Positions 58,435-64,000 of a stretch of DNA of 64,000 bases are shown here, one piece after another. This DNA comes from Sambucus nigra (Eukaryota; Streptophyta; Magnoliopsida; Dipsacales; Adoxaceae): the NCBI GenBank assembly GCA_949130495.1, contig OX422217.1:571178606-571242605 (forward strand). Reading direction: 5' to 3'. Within the stretch, counting starts at the first letter, position 1, and every line of letters starts with the position of its first letter. Under the pieces are notes generated by a model. That model had not been told where the DNA came from. It saw only the letters and a list, made by a program, of their open reading frames with translations, and made no database searches. Made by a program: the position numbers and the translations under genes.

Positions 58435-58545
58435 TTTTAAATATGTAGCGGTGTCATTTGAACGAAACACGTGTCGTTCAAATGAGAAGCTATTTCGTTT
58501 GAACGACTATTCTCGTGACATGACATACTGTTCGAACGAGATGTC
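58435..58545 (-). promoter_or_regulatory. Promoter-like region upstream of the Copia-5 extra ORF
   Basis: On the minus strand, variants of TCGTTCGAACGA (TCATTTGAACGA, TCGTTCAAATGA, TTCGTTTGAACGA, GTTCGAACGAG) at 58453-58545 are followed at once by a TATA-like ATATTTAAAA (58435-58444). Downstream lies CT-rich leader-like sequence and a donor-like GTAAGT at 58227-58232. The layout mimics the U3 regions of the Copia LTRs but sits inside the element, about 0.8 kb ahead of the extra ORF. The stretch 57719-58434 has no other feature. Confidence 0.4.
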
Positions 58546-58894
58546 AAAATCAAGCCCAGATTTTACCAAGAAATGATTGTACTGAAAACACTTATAAAAT
58601 TGACAGAATTAAAATTTTGTGAAATTCTTGCTAACATGTAATTAATGTGATCAAACGTGGTCATGGAGTGAATGAGCGTGTACTACGACAAATGAATCAC
58701 AATTTCAATACATCAAAACGTTCACGATGTTCTAGATGATAGCAATATGTCAACAAACAATGATATAGCCATGTGCAATAATTAAAAAAAGAGCTTCATG
58801 AACAAAACGGTCATCATACACACAAATTTAGAATTTTGACGATTCTATAAACAATATTGTCATGGTGCAATGTTTCATCCCTAGGATTCGTGGT

Positions 58895-59308
58895 TGTGGG
58901 TACCCAAAATTAAGACCATGGGCCTGGACGAGTAGCCCAATTCTGGCGGCCCAAAGTCCAGGTCCCCCACCTCTTTTTCTGAATATGATCCGGTCTCTTC
59001 CCACGTTCCCATGAAGGGAGGTTATAGGGAGATATGAAATACGTGGGGGAATCCATCACCCCCACTTACCTAAATGTACATGTATATATATAAAACCTTA
59101 GGTCCGGGGCAAAGGGACAAGATATATTCTCTGTAACCACTCTCCAGAGTATATAGAAATAACATCGACTGCACCACCGTGGACGTAGGCACATATTGGC
59201 TGAACCACATACATCCTTTGTTGTGTGATTGTCATTTTACCTTCCTTGTTCCTACTTGGTGATCGCTTTTTTCTTATCTATTTGTGTTGCATAATAATTG
59301 TCACCACA
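58895..59308 (+). mobile_element. Solo LTR of the Gypsy-2 family
   Basis: 414 bp, TGTGGGTACCC to TTGTCACCACA, full length like the Gypsy-2 5' LTR and retaining the 96 bp missing from its 3' LTR. Flanked by perfect TSD GTGGT (58890-58894, 59309-59313). No interior remains: product of LTR-LTR recombination. It sits about 1.7 kb from Gypsy-2, in the same orientation and the same host element, but has its own TSD, so it is a separate insertion. Confidence 0.92.
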
Positions 59309-59313
59309 GTGGT

Positions 59314-59993
59314 GAAAACCTATTTTTTATTTTCCATCCGAACACCGTCATAGATAATACATATTAATTTTTCTTTTAAGGTGATCTAAACTAAATGGCC
59401 CAATTTTTGGCATAATTATCTTTTTCTTTTCGTTTTATTTTTTTGAGATCTTTTTATACGATGGATATCACGACGAGTCAATTTTACACTCTCGCAGCCC
59501 TTCCCCGTAAGCACTCAATATATTTCGGTAAATGATTCTTACATGCACACCTCCTCCTAAGACTACTTATGCATTGATGATAGAATTGAGATAAAAATGT
59601 CTCACCAAACTCAAATATGCATGTGATGTCAAACATGCATAAATGCTCGTGCATGTGTGTAAGAATGGCATATATACAAAGATGAATCCAAATGCACATC
59701 AATTTCGAGACAACTCCATTATGACAATGGTTAAGATCATTAAACGCATCAATAGATATGACCAAATGCCCTAGTCACATGGATAATGAAGTGATGGGGG
59801 TTCCAAGCACACCAACAAGACATATTAAACTTGAAGATTCATGACTCAAAGAAACAAAAATATTTTTGTGTTTTTCAAAGATTTGACTCAAAATAAAATT
59901 AGACTGAAAAAATGATAACTGGATAAATATCATAACTCTAGAGAGAGAATGTATCGAAAGACAAACTAGAGTATGACAAACTGACAACTACGC
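59314..59993 (-). other. Copia-5 noncoding region between gag and the solo LTR
   Basis: AT-rich; collinear in part with the post-gag noncoding region of Copia-2/3 (shared words around CTCATGCATTGATGATAG-like blocks, ACACCTCCTCCTAAG near 59550). No supported ORF; frames at 59484-59987 have no domain. Confidence 0.55.
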
Positions 59994-61130
59994 TTAGTTG
60001 AAAGATGAGACATGTGGATTTCCACATGAAATGACACGCGCATCATCAAGTCTAGTCCCCAACGCCTCTAAATCTGATTTTCTAACCCATGTGGGTGTGA
60101 AACGACGAGTGGGGGGTTTTGAGACTGAAATGTTCAGGTTCTTTGACTTTCTAGGAATGTGCTTAAGATCGTAGCAAAAATGCCTAAGATGACCTCTCTG
60201 ATCGCAATGAGTGCAAGTGTAGATATGGCGGGGAGTGTTTGCTTAGGGACGATTAAATATAACGTTCCTCGGCGGCTTTTTCCTAATAATCCTGGGTGGA
60301 TCTCTAGCTAGCCTGGTATTAGCTTTGGGAACGAGTGGATATGTTTATCTAAGCCAATACCATTCTTATTATCCTTGATTTGAACAATTCCTAAAATTTT
60401 ATCTAACTGCTCGAACCTAGATTCCAAATTAAATTTGACCTTACTCGAATCTCTCAACTTCTTCTCAAGTTCACTTATCCTTGACTCAAGTAAACGCCTA
60501 GAATCCTCAAACTCAAGTAATTCCTTTTTTATAGCCTCCATTAATCCTAGAAGGTTGTCTCTCTCACCCTCGACATATTCTAGCTTCTTATGAATCTTCT
60601 TCTCACGTGCCCTAAGTTCCTCAATTAGAGTCTTGGAGTTATTATTTTCAATGGCACGTTCTTTCAATTTTACGTCTAACTTCAAAGTTTCCTTCTTTTC
60701 CTTTAATTTTTCTTAATACAACTCATTAAAGGAAGTTCGCAAGTCTCTCTTATCCTCACTCTCATCATCACTGACCTCACCCTCATTCTCTAGGGTATCA
60801 CAACCTGTGACTACGAAGGAATCATGCAAAAGTATGTTGTCATCACCCACATGATTAACCACAAGAATAGGAAGTTCTTGCTTAGTAACATAATTTTTTT
60901 TCTTCAGGGTCACTATGACTAAGGGTAAAAACATGATTTAATGATTTATTAAAATCCCCCCTAAGTTTAGTGGGGCACTCATCTAACTTATAGCTAAACC
61001 CTTCGCAGCAAAGACACTTCTCACAATTTTCCTTTTTAACAAAATTTTTAAGAGCAGACTCCATGCGAGATTTCAAATTAGAATTTTCAAACACATGAGT
61101 TCTAAAATAATCAAAATTATCGAAAGCCAT
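59994..61130 (-). pseudogene. Copia-5 Gag with large in-frame deletion
   Basis: Start MAFDNFDYFRTHVFENSNLK matches the Copia-2/3 opening, but after SRMESALKNFVKK the frame jumps to knuckle 1, CLCCEGFSYKLDEC. Some 290 residues of the capsid-like domain are absent with the frame kept. A frameshift in an eight-T run near 60890 and a stop at about 60715 follow. The coiled coil (ELRAREKKIHKKLEYVEGERD) and knuckle 2, CTHCDQRGHLRHFC (about 60185-60225), remain. It ends near 59994. Without the capsid domain this copy could not form normal particles. Confidence 0.85.
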
Positions 61131-61174
61131 ACCTAAAGACAAGGGATCACAAACACAATAAAATATTGCAACAA

Positions 61175-61186
61175 GCTCTGATACCA
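61175..61186 (-). other. Copia-5 primer-binding site
   Basis: Minus-strand TGGTATCAGAGC, three bases internal to the 5' LTR; initiator-Met type. Confidence 0.92.
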
Positions 61187-61189
61187 ATT

Positions 61190-62147
61190 TTAAAAGGCCC
61201 TTTAATAAGTGCTTCAAGTAAAACCAACTAAATCAATTATTTCCAATTTTATCTTCTTGAACCCTAAACATGCATCTAATCAATTTAACCTATTGAATAA
61301 ATTAATAAAGTGGTAAAAGAAACAAATTCAGTAAAAAAATCCCCAAAGGGCAAAAACCTTTTTATTTCCACTATAATTTGTAAAATAACGGTGAATACCC
61401 GCAGGTGTCGGTCGATGTCGTCAGCAAGGGAACAACCGCAGAAGCTCCACAATAATCGCAGTGCTATCTTCAATAAGGAATAAACTCAAGAACTCCCAAT
61501 GACCTAAGTTCGGTGTATATTTTTCCTCTCTACAAAGAGTTGAACAAAGTCTTCTTCTGAATGTGTTCAAGATCACAAACCTTTGGAACTATGAGAATAG
61601 GATCTTGAATAAATAAAGGATGAAACTAAACAGAATGGGAATTCTTAGAACTGTTCATCTCTATTTAAAACGTCTACAAATTGTTATTTTTATACCTGAG
61701 CAAACCAGAATCCAAGATAATTGAACACAAAAATCGAGGCAAACTCATTCGAGTGACAAACGTTGTCGTTTGAATGACTAGCATTGTCGTTCGAATGAGT
61801 TTACATGTCGTTAGAACGACAGTAAACCTTTTTCCATTATTTCATGACTATCCTTGTATTAAAAACAATTTAGCTCATATATAATTAAATGTGTCCCAAA
61901 CATTAAAAATATTTAATTCACCCAATATTTAAACAACATTCTAAATCACATAATACTTTGATTATTCATACATGTGTGATCTTAGACAAACAACATGAGA
62001 AATTGTAACTTGACTTGATTTATTATTTATGGCTTTAATATGCAACTTCTTTAATCTCGAATTAATTACTAGTCTAGACTCAATTTATTTTGTCCAGAAT
62101 TAAGCCAATTACTAACAAATTAAATCAATAAGAAATTTGTTCTTATA
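61190..62147 (-). repeat. Copia-5 5' LTR
   Basis: 958 bp, collinear with 44225-45220. Terminal dinucleotides have mutated (TT at the left end, TA at the right). TSD TATTC follows at 62148-62152. Confidence 0.9.
61683..61820 (-). promoter_or_regulatory. Copia-5 U3 palindrome array and TATA box
   Basis: Variants TCATTCGAGTGA, TCGTTTGAATGA, TCGTTCGAATGA and TCGTTAGAACGA at 61746-61820. A canonical TATA box GGTATAAAAATAAC on the minus strand at 61683-61696 lies about 50 bp downstream. The same pair occurs in the 3' LTR (44756-44870). Confidence 0.6.
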
Positions 62148-62152
62148 TATTC

Positions 62153-63779
62153 TGATTAAACTGGGAAATTTTTCTTTTCTTGTTCTAACGAGAACCAATC
62201 TCGCGCGAAACCTTCTCGCGAGATCCTCTGTCGTTCAAATGACAAGGAGTCTCGTTCGAACGACCCAAGGAATTAATTTTGTGTTTGAAGTCCTCTGTTT
62301 TATCTTGTTATACTTATTTGGTACTGTTGGGTGGTTTCTGAACAATGTTTGAAAAATACAAAAATATTTTCATTTTTTGATAATTTTTTTGAAAAAAACA
62401 AACTGAGTTTTTTATTTTGTTTATGCCATATATGAATGGACATTTAGGATGACCAAGACACAAGTTCATTCCATATCCATATGACGATTTGATAGTGCTT
62501 TGAGACAATATGTTGTGTCATTCATGTCCTTTACAAAGTTTGGAGTCTTTAAGATGATAAAGTGTTGCTACCTACATGTTTGACTCATTTTTCCTTTATT
62601 GCACACATACACGAATTTGTTTGACTTTTGTGCTTGTCTATCACATGTTAGTTGAGTGTTTCCATATCAATTGTGTCTATACAACGAATCAAATGCAATA
62701 AAACTTGACAAAACGTAATGCATGATATAAACCGTTTGTGAGATTTGTGTATTTTATTTTGAAAAACAAAAAAGGGTTGCGAAAGGTATTTCATTTTTTC
62801 TTTGTGATAAAGCCACCGTTTAAATGGACCTAAAAAGTTGAGGAATTGAAAATTATCTAGGGTTCGATGAGGTTTAAAAGAGCCCAAAAAAATTGAAAAG
62901 CAATAAAAAGAAAATTATGCCAAAAATGGGCCAATAGGTTTTTTAGTTTCATCACCTCATAAGAAAAATAAAAAGCATTATCTTTTACTGAGGGAGTTTG
63001 GATGGAATTTTCAACGGTTTACACGTCCTTGAAAGTCATGAAAAAGCATTCCATAGTTTTGGAAGTTATTAGTGTGGAGATCATTTATACTTTGATTTAT
63101 TGATATGATTAAGACAATGCCATCTAAATTCAATAATTTTACACCTATGGACTATTTTTATGTTCATTTTCTAGGAGTAAACTTATGCATCTTGCACACA
63201 TGTCATGATTGATTCGATTTTCCTATCGAATTTGTTCACATCCATTCATTTTGTACCCATAATTTGGTTATCTTAGTGTAAATTCATGGTGTGTGAATTT
63301 TGTAACATTTTCTTGCATTTTTGTATAAAAAATCTCAGAAAAATCAAAAATAGTTTGTTTACCTTGTTTACAGTGACACCCCGATTTGATTTATGTGATT
63401 TATTCTTTTGCTTGTCTAATTCGGACAAATAAAAAGGGGGAGAGCGAATTATGATTTTATGGGGGAGTTTATGTATGGGGGAGAATTGATTATGCTTTTC
63501 TGTTTATGCTTTATATCATTTCAAACTCGATACGTCACGAGGTTTTTGTTTTGTCTCTTGTGTGTAGGTATAATTAAATATTTTTGGATGGTACACCCTG
63601 ATGAGAAAAGCTTGGAGTTTTAAAGAATTGATTGTTGAAGCATCGTTTGAAACGTTTCATGACTTGACAGTTTATCTTTCCACGTTTCAGTTTATGGGAG
63701 GGGTAGATTTGTATAGGTAATTTGAGATTGTTAATTTGGATATTTTTATTCTGTACCGACATAGACATAGGGGCAGATT
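62153..63779 (+). other. Copia-4 3' untranslated region with palindromes and polypurine tracts
   Basis: Continues from 44219 once Copia-5 is set aside. At 62185-62265 it holds TCTCGCGAGA (62214-62223), TCGTTCAAATGA and an exact TCGTTCGAACGA (62252-62263), outside any LTR. From 62300 on it is collinear with Copia-1 13550-15000 (shared GAGCATTTAAGAT-like block, TTGATAG, CAAAGTTTGGAGTC). Polypurine-like AAAAAGGGGGAGAG (about 63433), GGGGGAG (63460, 63478) and AGGGGCAGATTT (63768-63779, next to the LTR). No supported ORF. Confidence 0.75.
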
Positions 63780-64000
63780 TATAAGGGTATTGCCCGTCAC
63801 AATTTTGTATGTCGTATACTGCTACAAGTCTTCGAATTACAATAAGTCTTCAACATTCAAGCCCAACAAGGATGAATTTGGTAAAGTATGTTTAAGTTCT
63901 GTTTAAGAACGAGGGTTGCTTTAGGTAGCTGACATCCAGCGTAAAACTTTGTCAGATCCTTATGAACATGAATTCTTTGAATATACGTGCTAATGCTAGG
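63780..64000 (+). repeat. Copia-4 3' LTR, left part only
   Basis: First 221 bp, matching 30495 onward with an internal deletion of roughly 40 bp after CTACAAGTC and divergence after about 63890. The initial TG is TA here. The rest lies beyond the window. Confidence 0.85.

Larger units (their letters stand above)
44225..62147 (-). mobile_element. Copia-5: pol-less Copia-type element carrying an extra ORF
   Basis: LTRs 44225-45220 and 61190-62147, TSD TATTC (44220-44224, 62148-62152), PBS at 61175-61186, polypurine tract AAAGGGGGTGACT on the minus strand next to the 3' LTR. Terminal TG and CA have decayed at the right copy (TT and TA). Minus-strand order is decayed gag 59994-61130, a noncoding part, a promoter-like region at 58435-58545, an unusual ORF split by Gypsy-2, then the 3' end. 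No Copia enzyme domain is seen. A solo LTR (58895-59308) and Gypsy-2 are nested inside. Confidence 0.9.
30495..64000 (+). mobile_element. Copia-4: pol-less Copia-type element, heavily nested, right end outside window
   Basis: 5' LTR 30495-35096 (interrupted by a solo LTR), 3' LTR starting at 63780 and cut by the window end. The two copies share GTCACAATTT, GTATGTCGTATACTGCTACAAG and AAGTCTTCAACATTCAAGC. The interior has a decayed PBS, a gag split by Copia-3, and a long 3' region split by Copia-5. Gag sequence passes directly into 3' UTR sequence resembling Copia-1 at 13461-13550; no protease, integrase, RT or RNase H is present. It is a relative of Copia-1 that lost pol. Confidence 0.9.

Noticed and set aside
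8266..61186. tRNA genes
   Set aside because: The only tRNA-like sequences are 12-base primer-binding sites complementary to initiator-Met or Asp-type tRNA; no cloverleaf found.

Overview
The window is nuclear DNA of a flowering plant, probably a eudicot. It is AT-rich, has no bacterial-type genes, and almost all of it is nested transposable elements. The elements are typically plant: chromodomain Ty3/Gypsy, dual-RNase-H Ty3/Gypsy, Ty1/Copia primed by initiator-Met tRNA, and a CACTA (En/Spm) transposon. I read LTR ends, primer-binding sites, polypurine tracts and target-site duplications (TSDs) by eye; nearly every insertion closes with a perfect 5-bp TSD, so the nest can be unpicked with some confidence.

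Layout, left half. Ordinary AT-rich host DNA (1-1407) is interrupted by a minus-strand chromodomain Gypsy element (here Gypsy-1, 1408-29466, TSD CATAG) and resumes at 29472-30494. Gypsy-1 carries three later insertions: a decayed CACTA element in its 3' LTR (1454-6183), a plus-strand Copia element in integrase (Copia-1, 7449-15835, TSD CTCTC), and a minus-strand gag-only Copia element in gag (Copia-2, 18608-25641, TSD ACATC).

Layout, right half. A plus-strand Copia element (Copia-4) starts at 30495 in a TA repeat and runs past the window end; its 3' LTR begins at 63780. It carries a 3.5-kb solo LTR (31019-34546, TSD ATACT), a gag-only Copia element (Copia-3, 35853-42715, TSD TATCA) and another minus-strand Copia element (Copia-5, 44225-62147, TSD TATTC). 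Copia-5 is itself hit by a dual-RNase-H Gypsy element (Gypsy-2, 46590-57225, TSD CCTCC) and by a solo LTR of the same family as Gypsy-2 (58895-59308, TSD GTGGT).

Coding capacity. Only Copia-3 has a long uninterrupted gene (a 658-residue Gag); the others carry stops and frameshifts, many of them apparent C-to-T changes expected of methylated DNA. Copia-1 is the only Copia with a recognisable pol. Copia-2, -3, -4 and -5 have Gag but no protease, integrase or reverse transcriptase, so they would have depended on enzymes supplied by an autonomous relative such as Copia-1. Copia-5 has an extra sense-strand ORF with its own promoter-like region, and Gypsy-2 has antisense ORFs with introns whose removal restores the reading frame.

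The most unusual signal is regulatory. Several unrelated LTR families carry a short array of self-complementary, CG-centred words (TCGTTCGAACGA, GGACCGGTCC or ATCGATCGAT) a few tens of bases upstream of a TATA-like box. The arrays differ in length even between the two LTRs of one element. No complete host gene is visible; a 61-bp HEAT-repeat-like exon candidate at the left edge is the only hint of one.
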